DNA from: Dietzia natronolimnaea
Lineage (GTDB): Bacteria > Actinomycetota > Actinomycetes > Mycobacteriales > Mycobacteriaceae
Length of the DNA: 64,000 nt
Assembly (NCBI RefSeq): GCF_002289575.1
Contig: NZ_NTGA01000013.1
Coordinates: 62,001-126,000 of the forward strand
Direction of reading: 5' to 3'
Both the position numbers and the translations under genes were made by a program. The notes under the pieces were generated by a model, which ran no database searches, was not told the DNA's origin, and saw only the letters and a program-made list of their open reading frames with translations. Shown in pieces: positions 54,866 through 64,000 of this stretch. The stretch's first letter is position 1; every line of letters begins with the position of its first letter.

Positions 54866-55443
54866 CGCCATCGCTCCTCTCCGTCCTGCTCGATCCTCGC
54901 CCGGAGCTGCTTCATGGCCCGGTGTTGGGCCACGCGCACGGCTCCGGCCGTGCTGTCCACGATCTCCGCGGTCTCCTCCGCCGAGAGTCCTACTACCACC
55001 CGCAACCGGATGATCTCCCTCTGCTTCTCCGGCAGGGTGTCCAGGAGTCGGCTCATGGCCCTGGTCACCTCGCCGTCGAGGATGTGATCCTCCGGCCCCG
55101 TCTCCGTCGAGAGCACCTCCGGCAGGTACTCCACGGGGTCCGACTTGTTCCGTGCGGCGCCCCGGTGCGCGTCCGCGACCTTGTGTGCCGCGATCCCGTA
55201 CACGAATGCCATGAAGGGACGTCCCTGATCCCGGTACCCGGGCAACGCCGAGAGCACCGCGATCAGCACCTCCTGTGCGACATCGTCAGCAGAAAGGTTG
55301 ACCCTCTCCGCACCCCCGACGCGAGAGCGGCAGTACCGCACCACCCCGGGACGAACGAGCTCGAGCACCCGCGTGGCCGCACTGCGGTCTCCTCTGACCG
55401 CGGCGGCGACGGCGAGCTCCAACTCGTCTGCTGTACCTGTCAT
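54862..55443 (-). CDS. sigD: ECF RNA polymerase sigma factor SigD
   Basis: The 193-residue sigma-70 family protein has region 2 (about 25-100: VVRYCRSRV, ADDVAQEVLIAVLSALPGYRDQGRPFMAFVYGIAAHKVADAHR) and region 4 (about 130-185: LLDTLPEKQREIIRLRVVVGLSAEETAEIVDSTAGAVRVAQHRAMKQLR). It is co-translated with its anti-sigma factor RsdA. In mycobacteria SigD controls cell-wall, lipid and chaperone genes in stationary phase. The start at 55443 is the annotation-like choice, but a SigD-type promoter motif overlaps it, so a later start is possible. Confidence 0.93.
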   Translation of the reverse strand: MTGTADELELAVAAAVRGDRSAATRVLELVRPGVVRYCRSRVGGAERVNLSADDVAQEVLIAVLSALPGYRDQGRPFMAFVYGIAAHKVADAHRGAARNKSDPVEYLPEVLSTETGPEDHILDGEVTRAMSRLLDTLPEKQREIIRLRVVVGLSAEETAEIVDSTAGAVRVAQHRAMKQLRARIEQDGEERWR

Positions 55444-55468
55444 CGAATTAGGGGGGCCTCTCGTTACA
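55444..55468 (-). promoter_or_regulatory. SigD-like promoter motif overlapping the sigD start
   Basis: On the minus strand GTAACG is followed after 16 nt by CGAT, the last bases of which run into the ATG of sigD. This resembles the actinobacterial SigD consensus (GTAAC- with C/GAT). It would start transcripts inside the annotated gene. Confidence 0.4.
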
Positions 55469-55660
55469 CGGGTGTGCTACGGGGCACGGCCTTTCTGTCG
55501 GGGTGCACGCCGGGGTCGCGCGGTCGGGTCCGGACCGTGGCGGCCGGCGGGGCGTGGGCACAGGATACTTCCACGGCACCTGTGCGGCAGGGCATCCGGT
55601 GAGGGCCCAGCCTAACCTCTCGACGCCGGACGGGACGACACCCCGGTCGTTCCACGACGA
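55469..55660. other. Gap between sigD and groEL1 without whiB3
   Basis: In mycobacteria whiB3 and Rv3415c lie here. I see no WhiB cysteine pattern and no convincing gene. The gap (282 bp in all) holds only the sigD upstream region and the groEL1 terminator. A CAGCCTAACCTCT stretch at 55608 resembles half an iron box. Confidence 0.6.
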
Positions 55661-55701
55661 CCGGGCCCCGGCTCCCGCGGGATGCGGGAGCCGGGGCCCG
55701 G
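55661..55701 (-). terminator. Hairpin terminator after groEL1
   Basis: A perfect 18-bp GC-rich stem (55661-55678 with 55684-55701) has a 5-nt loop, 25 nt beyond the groEL1 stop. Confidence 0.85.
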
Positions 55702-55710
55702 TGTGGGAGA

Positions 55711-57480
<1,770 letters not shown>

Positions 57481-57493
57481 CTACCGACTCACG

Positions 57494-57781
57494 TCAGTCG
57501 ATGACGGCGAGGACGTCGCGCGAGGAGAGGATCAGGTACTCCTTGCCCTCGTACTTGATCTCGGTTCCGCCGTACTTGGAGTAGATGACCTTGTCCCCCT
57601 CCTTGATGTCCATGGGGATGCGGTCGCCGTCCTCGTCGAAGCGGCCCTTGCCGACCGCGACGACGGTGCCCTCCTGGGGCTTCTCCTTGGCGGTGTCCGG
57701 GATGACGAGGCCGGACGCCGTGGTGGTCTCGGCAGCGGTGGCCTCGACGAGAATCTTGTCCTCAAGCGGCTTGATCGCCAC
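57494..57781 (-). CDS. groES: 10-kDa co-chaperonin GroES
   Basis: The 95-residue lid protein has the family start [18 protein letters not shown], the mobile loop [20 protein letters not shown] and the C-terminal [32 protein letters not shown]. The GTG at 57781 has GGAGG 7 nt upstream. It is the first gene of groES-groEL1, and the CIRCE operator about 90 bp upstream indicates control by the HrcA repressor. Confidence 0.97.
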   Translation of the reverse strand: MAIKPLEDKILVEATAAETTTASGLVIPDTAKEKPQEGTVVAVGKGRFDEDGDRIPMDIKEGDKVIYSKYGGTEIKYEGKEYLILSSRDVLAVID

Positions 57782-57872
57782 GATGGATCCTCCGTGTGTA
57801 GATGGCTGATGTGCTCAGGGGGCGGGGCTCCGGGTGGCGTCGTCGCGGGTGACGCGGCCGGGTCCATGCCTA

Positions 57873-57899
57873 TTGGCACTCTATACGTGCGAGTGCCAG
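57873..57899. promoter_or_regulatory. CIRCE element (HrcA operator) of groES-groEL1
   Basis: TTGGCACTC-N9-GAGTGCCAG is the classic inverted repeat of CIRCE with its 9-bp spacer. On the minus strand the -10-like TATAGA/TAGAGT lies within it, with TTGAGT upstream as a possible -35. HrcA binding would therefore cover the promoter. Confidence 0.9.
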
Positions 57900-58049
57900 C
57901 ACTCAAGTGTCCCGGGTGCACGATCCTGTCGCGTTCGCGGATGGCGAACACCGCCCGGCCCCACTCGCCCGACTCGAGCTCCGGACGTGTGCGCGACTCC
58001 CGCGTACGATCAGCGGCAGGCCCCGCCAGTCCGGGAGGAGTCGACGTCC

Positions 58050-58439
58050 ATGTCAGGTACCCCCTGCGGTGGCGCGGGCGCGTCCGGTCGTCGCGAACCG
58101 GAGGACCCCGCGCACGGCTCCCGCACCGGGCGACCCGAGGTCGACGATGTCAACGAGGTCAACGGGACGGCGCTCGCGGCGGTCGTGTTGGCGGTGGGGA
58201 ACGTGGTCTTCGGGTCGTTTCTCGGGCTGTTCCTGCCCGCGTTGCCCGCGGTCTTCGCGCTCGCCTCGGTCGTACTCGGTCATCTCGCCCTGGCCAGGAT
58301 CCGTCGCACCGGTCAGGCCGGGCGCGGGCTCGCCCTCACCGCCCTCGCGGTGGGCTACCTGTGGCTGGTCGTGATCACTGTGTTGGTGTCGGGAATGCTG
58401 CTGTTCACCGGGTACGGTCTGGCCCTGCTCGGGTTCTGA
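58050..58439 (+). CDS. DUF4190-type small membrane protein
   Basis: The 129-residue protein has a hydrophilic Gly/Arg/Asp-rich N-terminus (1-38) and two long hydrophobic hairpins (about 42-75 and 88-125). Between them lies GHLALARIRRTGQAGRGLALTALAVGYL, the DUF4190 signature. Function is unknown; such proteins are common in actinobacteria. The ATG at 58050 has a strong GGGAGGAG 9 nt upstream. It is divergent from groES and converges on tsaD with a gap of only 10 nt. Confidence 0.78.
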   Translation: MSGTPCGGAGASGRREPEDPAHGSRTGRPEVDDVNEVNGTALAAVVLAVGNVVFGSFLGLFLPALPAVFALASVVLGHLALARIRRTGQAGRGLALTALAVGYLWLVVITVLVSGMLLFTGYGLALLGF

Positions 58440-58449
58440 CGCGCACACC

Positions 58450-59487
58450 TCACACCACCTGCGTCACCCCGACAGTGAGCCCGGGATCCGCGGCGACGGT
58501 CAGGGAACTGGGCCCGGCGCCGGCGGCGAGGAGTGCTGACGCCACCGCGACGACCATCGCGCCGTTGTCCGTGCACAACCGCGGTCGGGGCACCCGGAGG
58601 CGGATGCCGGCCGCAGCGCATCTCTGTGCCGCCAGTTCGCGAAGCCGGGAGTTCGCCGCGACACCGCCGCCGACGAGCAGGGTCCGCACACCCAGGTCGG
58701 TGCAGGCCCGCACCGCCTTCATGGTGAGCACGTCCGCCACCGCCTCCTGAAATGATGCGGCGACGTCGGCCACCTCGAGCTGGGACCCGTCCCGCTCGGC
58801 GGCCTCGATCCGACGCGCGACCGAGGTCTTGAGACCGGAGAAGGAGAAATCGTGCCGGGCGTCCCGGGGCCCGGTCATGCCGCGCGGGAAGGGTATGGCC
58901 GCGCCGTCCCCCGACGCCGCTAGCCGATCGATCACCGGACCGCCCGGATACCCCAACCCCAGGAGCCTCGCGACCTTGTCGTAGGCCTCCCCCGCCGCGT
59001 CGTCGACCGTCGAGCCGAGTTCGACCACCGGTTCGGTGAGGGACCGCACGTGCAGCAGTTGGGTGTGCCCACCGGAGACCAACAGCGCCACGCACTCCTC
59101 GAGTGGTCCACCGTCGAACCCGGCCACGGCGACGTGTCCCACCAGGTGGTTGACCGCGTAGAACGGCGTGTCCCACGCGGCGGCGTAGGCCTTGGCCGCC
59201 GCGGATCCCACCAACAGGGCACCGGAGAGTCCGGGGCCGATGGTCGCGGCCACGGCGTCGGGGCGGTCCACGCCCGCCTCGGCGAGCGCCGCACGCACGG
59301 TCGGGACGAGCGCCTCGAGATGCGCGCGGGAGGCGATCTCGGGCACCACCCCGCCGAACCGCGCGTGCTCGGACATCGACGACGCGACCACGTCGGCGAG
59401 CAGTTCCGCACGACCGTCGTCGTGGACCCGCGCGATCGCCACACCCGTCTCGTCACACGAGCTCTCGATCCCCAGTACGGTCCTCAC
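58450..59487 (-). CDS. tsaD: tRNA N6-adenosine threonylcarbamoyltransferase TsaD
   Basis: It transfers threonylcarbamoyl to A37 of ANN-decoding tRNAs (t6A). The 345-residue ASKHA-fold protein shows [15 protein letters not shown], the metal-binding His pair in [44 protein letters not shown] and the nucleotide-binding [11 protein letters not shown]. The GTG at 59487 overlaps the rimI stop (GTGA). It is the last gene of a tight operon with tsaE, tsaB and rimI, so nearly the whole t6A complex is encoded together. Confidence 0.96.
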   Translation of the reverse strand: MRTVLGIESSCDETGVAIARVHDDGRAELLADVVASSMSEHARFGGVVPEIASRAHLEALVPTVRAALAEAGVDRPDAVAATIGPGLSGALLVGSAAAKAYAAAWDTPFYAVNHLVGHVAVAGFDGGPLEECVALLVSGGHTQLLHVRSLTEPVVELGSTVDDAAGEAYDKVARLLGLGYPGGPVIDRLAASGDGAAIPFPRGMTGPRDARHDFSFSGLKTSVARRIEAAERDGSQLEVADVAASFQEAVADVLTMKAVRACTDLGVRTLLVGGGVAANSRLRELAAQRCAAAGIRLRVPRPRLCTDNGAMVVAVASALLAAGAGPSSLTVAADPGLTVGVTQVV

Positions 59488-60008
59488 GGGCCGCTCCCCC
59501 CTCTCTCGTCGGGTCCGCCGCGCGCCGGGCGCACCATCAGGTGAGCGTCGGCCATGCTCGGACGGTAATACCGGGGCCGCAGCCCCACCACCTCGAATCC
59601 GTGGGCCTCGTAGAGCGTGCGGGCCGGGACGTTGTCGGTGCGCACGTCCAGGAGGACGGGAGCCGCCTCGGCATCCGCCACATCGAGCAGCATGCGCAGC
59701 AGGGTGCGTCCGATCCCCCGGCCCCGATAGGCGGGGTCGACGCCGATGGTGTGGACCTCGAACTCCCGGTCCCCCTCCCGCCCGAGCGCCGCCAGCACGG
59801 CGTAACCGACCAGCACGTCCTCGACACGGGCGGCACGACAGGTGGTGTGCCCGGCACCGATCTCGGACAGGAACGCGGCGGCCGACCACGGCCCGTCACC
59901 ACGGAAGAGCACCCGCTCGAGGTCCGCGCAGCGCATCGCGTCGCCAGCGACCAACGGGTCGTAGACGACGCCGGCCACGTCGGTACTCTCCGACCTCCGG
60001 CCGCTCAC
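59484..60008 (-). CDS. rimI: Ribosomal-protein-alanine N-acetyltransferase (RimI-like GNAT)
   Basis: The 174-residue GNAT protein shows the acetyl-CoA-binding motif [23 protein letters not shown], then [31 protein letters not shown], which is typical of RimI. It should acetylate the N-terminus of ribosomal protein S18 or other proteins. The GTG at 60008 overlaps the tsaB stop, and its own stop overlaps tsaD (both GTGA). This tsaB-rimI-tsaD order is standard in actinobacteria. Confidence 0.9.
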   Translation of the reverse strand: MSGRRSESTDVAGVVYDPLVAGDAMRCADLERVLFRGDGPWSAAAFLSEIGAGHTTCRAARVEDVLVGYAVLAALGREGDREFEVHTIGVDPAYRGRGIGRTLLRMLLDVADAEAAPVLLDVRTDNVPARTLYEAHGFEVVGLRPRYYRPSMADAHLMVRPARGGPDERGGSGP

Positions 60009-60754
60009 CCCCGTGGTCCGCCGGGCTCGGTGCCCCGCAGGGCGGGCGACGGCTCCACCCGGCGGGGCGGCACGGCATCCGGTCGGCGCAGGTAGAGGGG
60101 CTCCAGCGGGGCAGGAGCCACTCCGTTGAGAAGGTCCGCGGCGGCGGCCGCGACGAGCCCGGCCGGGTCCGGTGAGACCAACCGGTCCGGCGCGACGGTC
60201 CCTCCGCCACCCGTCCCCGCGCGGGGCGTCCGGCCGACGAGCTCATCGAGTCGGGTGGCGTCGCCGACCACGTGGTCCACCCCCTCGGTGGAGATGTCCG
60301 CCGCGGGACCGACCGTGGGGCCGGCCACGCGGCGGCCGTCCGGGGAGTATCGCGCGTGGTAGGCCTCGCGGCGCCGGGCGTCGGTGACGACGAGGAGGTC
60401 GCCCGTCACCCCGGCCGCGCGCGCCCGCCACGCTAGGCCGTCGAGCGAGCACACCCCGTACACCGGTCGGCCGAGCGCATCGGCGAACGCCGCCGCGGTC
60501 GCCATGCCCACCCGGAGTCCGGTGAACGGCCCCGGCCCCACGCCCACCACCACCGCGTCGAGGTCGTCGGGGACCAGGTCCGCTTCCGCGAGGCAGTCCA
60601 GGATGTGAGGGGTGAGCAGCTCGGCGTGCGCCCGCGCGTCCTCGGTCACGCGCGTGGCCAGGGTGATCACGGCCGGGCCGCCGCCCCCCTCCACGAGACG
60701 GCAGACCCCTGCCGTGACGGCGGGGGTCGAGGTGTCGACGGCGAGGACCAGCAC
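60005..60754 (-). CDS. tsaB: tRNA threonylcarbamoyladenosine biosynthesis protein TsaB
   Basis: This scaffold partner of TsaD in t6A synthesis has 249 residues. Family motifs are VLAVDTSTPAVTAGV, RAHAELLTPHILDCL, GVGPGPFTGLRVGMATA and TDARRREAYHARY. The C-terminus is longer than in E. coli, with Pro/Arg-rich ends. The GTG at 60754 is chosen because TACCCT lies 7 nt upstream (leaderless) inside the tsaE 3' end. In-frame codons further upstream have no ribosome site. Confidence 0.9.
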   Translation of the reverse strand: MLVLAVDTSTPAVTAGVCRLVEGGGGPAVITLATRVTEDARAHAELLTPHILDCLAEADLVPDDLDAVVVGVGPGPFTGLRVGMATAAAFADALGRPVYGVCSLDGLAWRARAAGVTGDLLVVTDARRREAYHARYSPDGRRVAGPTVGPAADISTEGVDHVVGDATRLDELVGRTPRAGTGGGGTVAPDRLVSPDPAGLVAAAAADLLNGVAPAPLEPLYLRRPDAVPPRRVEPSPALRGTEPGGPRG

Positions 60755-60759
60755 GGTGG

Positions 60760-61272
60760 TCAGGGTACCGCCGGGCCCGGTGCCCGATCGGCCCGGCGCC
60801 AGGTGGCCGAGCGCACCTCTGTCTCGGCACCGCGGTGGAGAGTGACGACGAGTGGCGCCGCGACCAGGGACTCCACGAACCCGGCCCCCCACTCCACCAC
60901 CACCACGTCATGGTCGAGCGAGGAATCCAGGTCGAGGGACTCCAACTGGTCGGCCAGATCACCGGACGAGGGCTGCGACCCGTCGGGGTTCTGACCCCCC
61001 ACCAGTCGGTAGGCGTCCACGTGGACCAGTCCGGGGCCGCCCGGGGCTCCGGGGGCGTGCCGACGGGCGATCACGAAGGTCGGTGAGGTCACCCGGCCCC
61101 GGACGCCCAGGCCGGCGGCGATCCCGGCGGTGAGTGCGGTCTTACCGGCACCGAGGGGTCCGTCGAGGACCACGACGTCGCCGGCCCGCAGCAGTGCCGC
61201 GAGTTCCACGCCGAGCCGACGCGTGTCCTCCACGGTGGGGAGGGACCGCGCTCCCGGTACCCCGATCGTCAC
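60760..61272 (-). CDS. tsaE: tRNA threonylcarbamoyladenosine biosynthesis ATPase TsaE
   Basis: This ATPase supports turnover of the TsaBD complex. The 170-residue P-loop protein shows Walker A LDGPLGAGKTAL, the following RVTSPTFVIARRH, the switch-like HVDAYRLVGG and the Walker B-type VVVVEWGAGF. The GTG at 61272 overlaps the stop of the upstream hydrolase gene (GTGA). A short variable loop (NPDGSQPSSGD) is inserted after the DAYR motif. Confidence 0.92.
   Translation of the reverse strand: MTIGVPGARSLPTVEDTRRLGVELAALLRAGDVVVLDGPLGAGKTALTAGIAAGLGVRGRVTSPTFVIARRHAPGAPGGPGLVHVDAYRLVGGQNPDGSQPSSGDLADQLESLDLDSSLDHDVVVVEWGAGFVESLVAAPLVVTLHRGAETEVRSATWRRADRAPGPAVP
60762..60767 (-). promoter_or_regulatory. 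Leaderless -10 element TACCCT within the tsaE end
   Basis: On the minus strand TACCCT ends 7 nt before the tsaB GTG at 60754 and overlaps the tsaE stop, suggesting an internal promoter. Confidence 0.4.
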
Positions 61273-62504
61273 GACGCCGTACTTCGGCGCCCCGACGGCC
61301 CGTGCGTGCGCGCGCGCCACTCGACGACGGCGTCCGCGATCAGGTCACCGAGGACCTCCGACACGTGCGCGGGCTCCTCCAGCATCACCATGTGTCCCGC
61401 CCCCGGGACCACCACGAACTCGGCGTCCGGTAACGCCTCGGCGATGTCCACTGAGCGGTCGAGGGGGGTGAGCAGGTCGCGGTCACCGCACAACACGGTG
61501 GTCCGCACGTCCCGCAGGACGGGCACGGCCGCGGACTCGTCGTGCTGGGTGAGGGTCTCGAAGAAGTTCGCGATGGTCAGCATGTCCGTGGACGCGATGA
61601 GCCTGTCGACGAACCGGGCGACGGTCGGGCTCATCTTGGCCGGGTCGCCGAACGAGCCGCCGTAGATGAACGGGGAGATGATCGCCCCGAGGGCCTTGCG
61701 GCTGCTGGTGAACACGGCCGGCGTGCGGCCGGCCAGACCCACGAACCTGCTGACGGCCCGGCTGTCGAGTACGGCGCCCAGGCCCGACTCCGACAGTTCT
61801 GCCATGGCGGTGGCGACCAACCCCACACCGAGCACCCGCTCGCGGACCGCCTCGGCGTGACGGGCCGCGTAGCCCAGTACCGTCATCCCCCCCATGGAAT
61901 GGCCGATCGCCACGATCGGGCCGGTCGGGGCGGTGGCCGAGATCACCGAGTTGAGGTCGGCCGCCAGCTGGGCGATCGTCGAGTTCTCGCGCGAGCTCTT
62001 CCCGCTGAGCCCGTGACCGCGCTGGTCGTAGAACACCAATCGGACCTCGGACCCGAACCGGTCCTGGAGGTGCCGGCGCTGGAAGTGCCAGGAATCCATC
62101 GAGAGCGTGTAACCGTGGGCGAACACCACGGTCATCGGCGCGTCCGTCGGGCCTGCCTCGCGCACCGCGAGCGGGACCCCGTCCGAGGCGGCGACCATCG
62201 ACCCCCGGTCGACCCCGAGCTCCCACATGTCCTCTCCGGCCCACGGGTCGCTCGCCCGGCGCCCGGGGAGGAGGGTGCCGACGGATCCGATCGTCGCGGC
62301 GCCCAGGGCGCTCAGGCCCGCGGCGAGTCCCCCGGGGGTCCGGATCTGCTCGTCGACGGTCTCGGCGTCACTGGCCTGACCGCCCACCAGTTCTGGTGAT
62401 CGGACCTCGACGGGCTCGCTCGCGGGCGACCTGGAGGGGCGCCGGGGGAGCCGGAGTCGGGGCATCGACCTCCGGCGCCCGGGCGAGTCGTCGTCTCCAC
62501 TCAT
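61269..62504 (-). CDS. Alpha/beta hydrolase
   Basis: The 411-residue protein has a basic N-terminus (GRRRSMPRLRLPRRPSRSP) and a hydrophobic stretch (about 58-80, GLAAGLSALGAATIGSVGTLLPG) that may anchor it to the membrane. The hydrolase core carries the oxyanion HGYTLS, nucleophile Ser in IVAIGHSMGGMTVLG, acid in LCGDRDLLTPLDRS and His in GAGHMVMLEEP. A lid lies between. The substrate is unknown. The ATG overlaps the alr stop (ATGA). It is regularly found between alr and tsaE in actinobacteria. Confidence 0.87.
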   Translation of the reverse strand: MSGDDDSPGRRRSMPRLRLPRRPSRSPASEPVEVRSPELVGGQASDAETVDEQIRTPGGLAAGLSALGAATIGSVGTLLPGRRASDPWAGEDMWELGVDRGSMVAASDGVPLAVREAGPTDAPMTVVFAHGYTLSMDSWHFQRRHLQDRFGSEVRLVFYDQRGHGLSGKSSRENSTIAQLAADLNSVISATAPTGPIVAIGHSMGGMTVLGYAARHAEAVRERVLGVGLVATAMAELSESGLGAVLDSRAVSRFVGLAGRTPAVFTSSRKALGAIISPFIYGGSFGDPAKMSPTVARFVDRLIASTDMLTIANFFETLTQHDESAAVPVLRDVRTTVLCGDRDLLTPLDRSVDIAEALPDAEFVVVPGAGHMVMLEEPAHVSEVLGDLIADAVVEWRARTHGPSGRRSTAS

Positions 62505-63679
62505 GTCGACCCCTCCTTCCGCCGGTCCGGGGCGTGGCGGGTCCCGAGCACGTGATGGCGCACAGCGCGACCTCGGACCGCGGTGACGACCTCGTAGTGG
62601 ATGGTCCCGAGGGAGCGGGCCCACTCGGCGGCGGTGGGTCCGCCGTCGGAACCGTCGCCGAACAGGACGGCGGTGTCCCCCGCCCGTACCGCCTCGCCCG
62701 GGTCGGGGCCCAGGTCGACGACGAACTGGTCCATGCAGACACGTCCGACGTTGGGGTAGCGACGCCCGTTGATCTGCACGTCGAGACCGCCCGAGAGCAG
62801 GCGCCACACGCCGTCGGCGTAGCCCGCCGCCACGAGAGCGACGGTGGTGTCGTGCGGCGCGTACCACGTGTGCCCGTAGCTCACCCCCTGACCGGCGGCG
62901 ATGCGCTTGACCATCAGCACCTCGGCGGAGAACGTCATCGCCGGGATCAGGTCCGCCTCGAGACCGTCGACCGGGTTGAGTCCGTAGAGCGCGATCCCGG
63001 GGCGGACCATCTCGAACCCGTCGTCCGGGCGGGTGAGGGTGGCCGCGGAGTTGGCGTGGTGGTTCACCGGGCACTCCAACCCCCGTTCACGGGCCTGCGC
63101 CACGCACGCGTGCAGCCTGGCGACCTGCTGGTCGATCACCGGGTTGCCCGGGTCGTCGGCGTGGGCGAAGTGCGCCATCAACCCCGTCACCTCCACGAGG
63201 CCCTCCTCGGAGGCGGAGATGAGCCGGTCGAGGAGGGCGGGCCACTCCTCGAGCGTGACGCCGGAACGGGCGAGACCGGTGTCGATCTTGGGCGTCACCC
63301 TCGCGCGGCGTCCGGTCCGGCGGGCGGCCTCGAGCACGGTGTCGAGGTGGCCCGGGCTCGGGACCGCCAGATCCACATCTGCTGACAGCGCCGCGCCGAC
63401 GTCATCACCGACCCCGTACAACCAGGCCAGGATCTCGGAGTCGATGCCCGCGGCACGCAGCTGGAGCGCCTCGGCGATCGTCGTGACGCCCAGCGCGTCC
63501 GCACCACCCCGCAGCGCGGCGAGGGAGACGGGCACGGCCCCGTGGCCGTAGGCGTCGGCCTTCACCACGGCCATGACCCGCGCACCCCGCGCGGCCCGCG
63601 TCAGGACGCGGGAGTTGTGCTCGATCGCGTCCAGGTCTATCTCGGCGCGACACGGCGACTGGGGGACAATTGGACCCAT
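62501..63679 (-). CDS. alr: Alanine racemase
   Basis: It makes D-alanine for peptidoglycan. The 392-residue PLP enzyme shows the Schiff-base Lys in VMAVVKADAYGHGAVP, DTGLARSG, HFAHADDP and the catalytic Tyr in VSYGHTWYAP. NVGRVCMDQFVVDL is the substrate-side loop. ATG 63679 is preferred, with CAGAAT 7 nt upstream. An ATG three codons earlier is also possible. It heads the overlapping run alr-hydrolase-tsaE-tsaB-rimI-tsaD. Confidence 0.95.
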   Translation of the reverse strand: MGPIVPQSPCRAEIDLDAIEHNSRVLTRAARGARVMAVVKADAYGHGAVPVSLAALRGGADALGVTTIAEALQLRAAGIDSEILAWLYGVGDDVGAALSADVDLAVPSPGHLDTVLEAARRTGRRARVTPKIDTGLARSGVTLEEWPALLDRLISASEEGLVEVTGLMAHFAHADDPGNPVIDQQVARLHACVAQARERGLECPVNHHANSAATLTRPDDGFEMVRPGIALYGLNPVDGLEADLIPAMTFSAEVLMVKRIAAGQGVSYGHTWYAPHDTTVALVAAGYADGVWRLLSGGLDVQINGRRYPNVGRVCMDQFVVDLGPDPGEAVRAGDTAVLFGDGSDGGPTAAEWARSLGTIHYEVVTAVRGRAVRHHVLGTRHAPDRRKEGST

Positions 63680-63686
63680 TTCGTCC

Positions 63687-63692
63687 ATTCTG
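63687..63692 (-). promoter_or_regulatory. Leaderless -10 element CAGAAT for alr
   Basis: On the minus strand CAGAAT ends 7 nt before the ATG at 63679. The first base departs from TANNNT. Confidence 0.35.
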
Positions 63693-63717
63693 CCAAACCT
63701 CGGCCGGGAGAGGCCAT

Positions 63718-64000
63718 TCACGCTCCGCGGATCGCGGAGATCGCCGCCGGGACCGCGCGCAGCAGATCCCCGGCGCCGATCGGCGCGCCGGGACCGCCCG
63801 TGCGTCGCGCCGCGGCCCGCGCGGCCTCGCCGTGGACCACCGCCGCGGCGACCGCCGACCACGCGACCTCCCCGCCGGAACCCGTTCCGCCGGAGTCCAC
63901 GCCGCTCCCGCCCGGACCGTTCGCGAGCAGGGCGCCGACCATCCCGGACAACACGTCCCCGGAGCCCGCCGTCGCGGCCCAGGAGGAGCCCGGGTCGACC
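63718..64000 (-). CDS. nnrD: C-terminal part of NAD(P)H-hydrate repair enzyme (NnrD)
   Basis: The visible 94 codons start inside the gene at the right edge. They contain SSWAATAGSGDVLSGMVGALLA, the conserved ATP/ADP-binding loop with the catalytic Asp of the dehydratase (CARKD) domain. A Gly/Ser-rich insert and the helix AAVVHGEAARAAARR follow, ending at a stop at 63718. The enzyme repairs damaged NAD(P)HX. In mycobacteria nnrD (Rv3433c) lies on the same side of alr. The N-terminal epimerase half lies outside the window. Confidence 0.88.
   Translation of the reverse strand, partial: VDPGSSWAATAGSGDVLSGMVGALLANGPGGSGVDSGGTGSGGEVAWSAVAAAVVHGEAARAAARRTGGPGAPIGAGDLLRAVPAAISAIRGA

Noticed and set aside
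55608-55620. Half iron-box CAGCCTAACCTCT
   Set aside because: Only half of the consensus is present, it is not in a promoter position for groEL1, and it lies upstream of the groEL1 terminator.

Overview
The window is very GC-rich DNA from an actinobacterium of the mycolic-acid group (Mycobacteriales/Corynebacteriales). Dietzia or a close relative is my best guess, but nothing here fixes the genus. Signs are the gene order, an F420/FMN split-barrel protein, SigD with its anti-sigma factor RsdA, the DnaE2/ImuA'/ImuB mutasome, a DesA3-type desaturase with its reductase, and many starts that look leaderless (TANNNT 6-8 nt before ATG/GTG). From memory, the order follows the Mycobacterium tuberculosis stretch Rv3311-Rv3433c in condensed form, with accessory genes added and others missing (add, whiB3).

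Layout. 1-1.8 kb: a gene tail, a YbaB-like protein and a conserved actinobacterial protein. 2-3.7 kb: deoA and cdd (pyrimidine salvage), divergent from sdhCDAB (3.9-7.3 kb), which ends in a strong hairpin. 7.4-13.5 kb: a D,D-carboxypeptidase, a TetR regulator divergent from a reductase-desaturase operon, and an RNase HI with an extra NTF2-like domain. 13.6-20.6 kb: a 22-residue peptide gene, trpS, a split-barrel protein, exonuclease III, an MFS exporter, a VWA surface protein and a BASS symporter. 20.8-23.9 kb: a SAM-IV riboswitch controlling metY-metX. 24-29.2 kb: folD, a SpoU methylase and an mntABC-mntR manganese uptake operon. 29.3-38.6 kb: a glycolate/lactate oxidase, an MMPL remnant, dnaE2, an Apd1/Suc_Fer protein, an AMIN lipoprotein and imuA'-imuB with an SOS box. 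38.7-47 kb: lactate dehydrogenase, two small proteins, a lipase-like hydrolase, a PspC-type two-component system, a Rieske gene with a decayed reductase, a DUF2236 oxygenase and PspC membrane proteins. 47-53.2 kb: guaA, choD, guaB3, guaB2. 53.3-57.8 kb: DUF5319, rsdA, sigD, groEL1, groES (CIRCE). 58-64 kb: a DUF4190 protein and a tightly overlapping block alr-hydrolase-tsaE-tsaB-rimI-tsaD, with nnrD entering from the right edge.

How the genes work together. Most of the window is housekeeping: respiration, purine and methionine synthesis, t6A tRNA modification, peptidoglycan precursors and chaperones. Themes beyond this are lipid desaturation under a local repressor, Mn homeostasis with a regulator in its own operon, an SOS-induced mutagenic polymerase set, and a LiaFSR-like envelope-stress module that seems to have been split by inserted genes.

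Structures not explained by genes: short tandem repeats (13-18 bp units) at many gene ends, a related pair of imperfect palindromic intergenic elements about 39 kb apart, and very small genes with good ribosome sites. I saw no tRNA, rRNA, CRISPR array, transposase, prophage or clear antiphage system.
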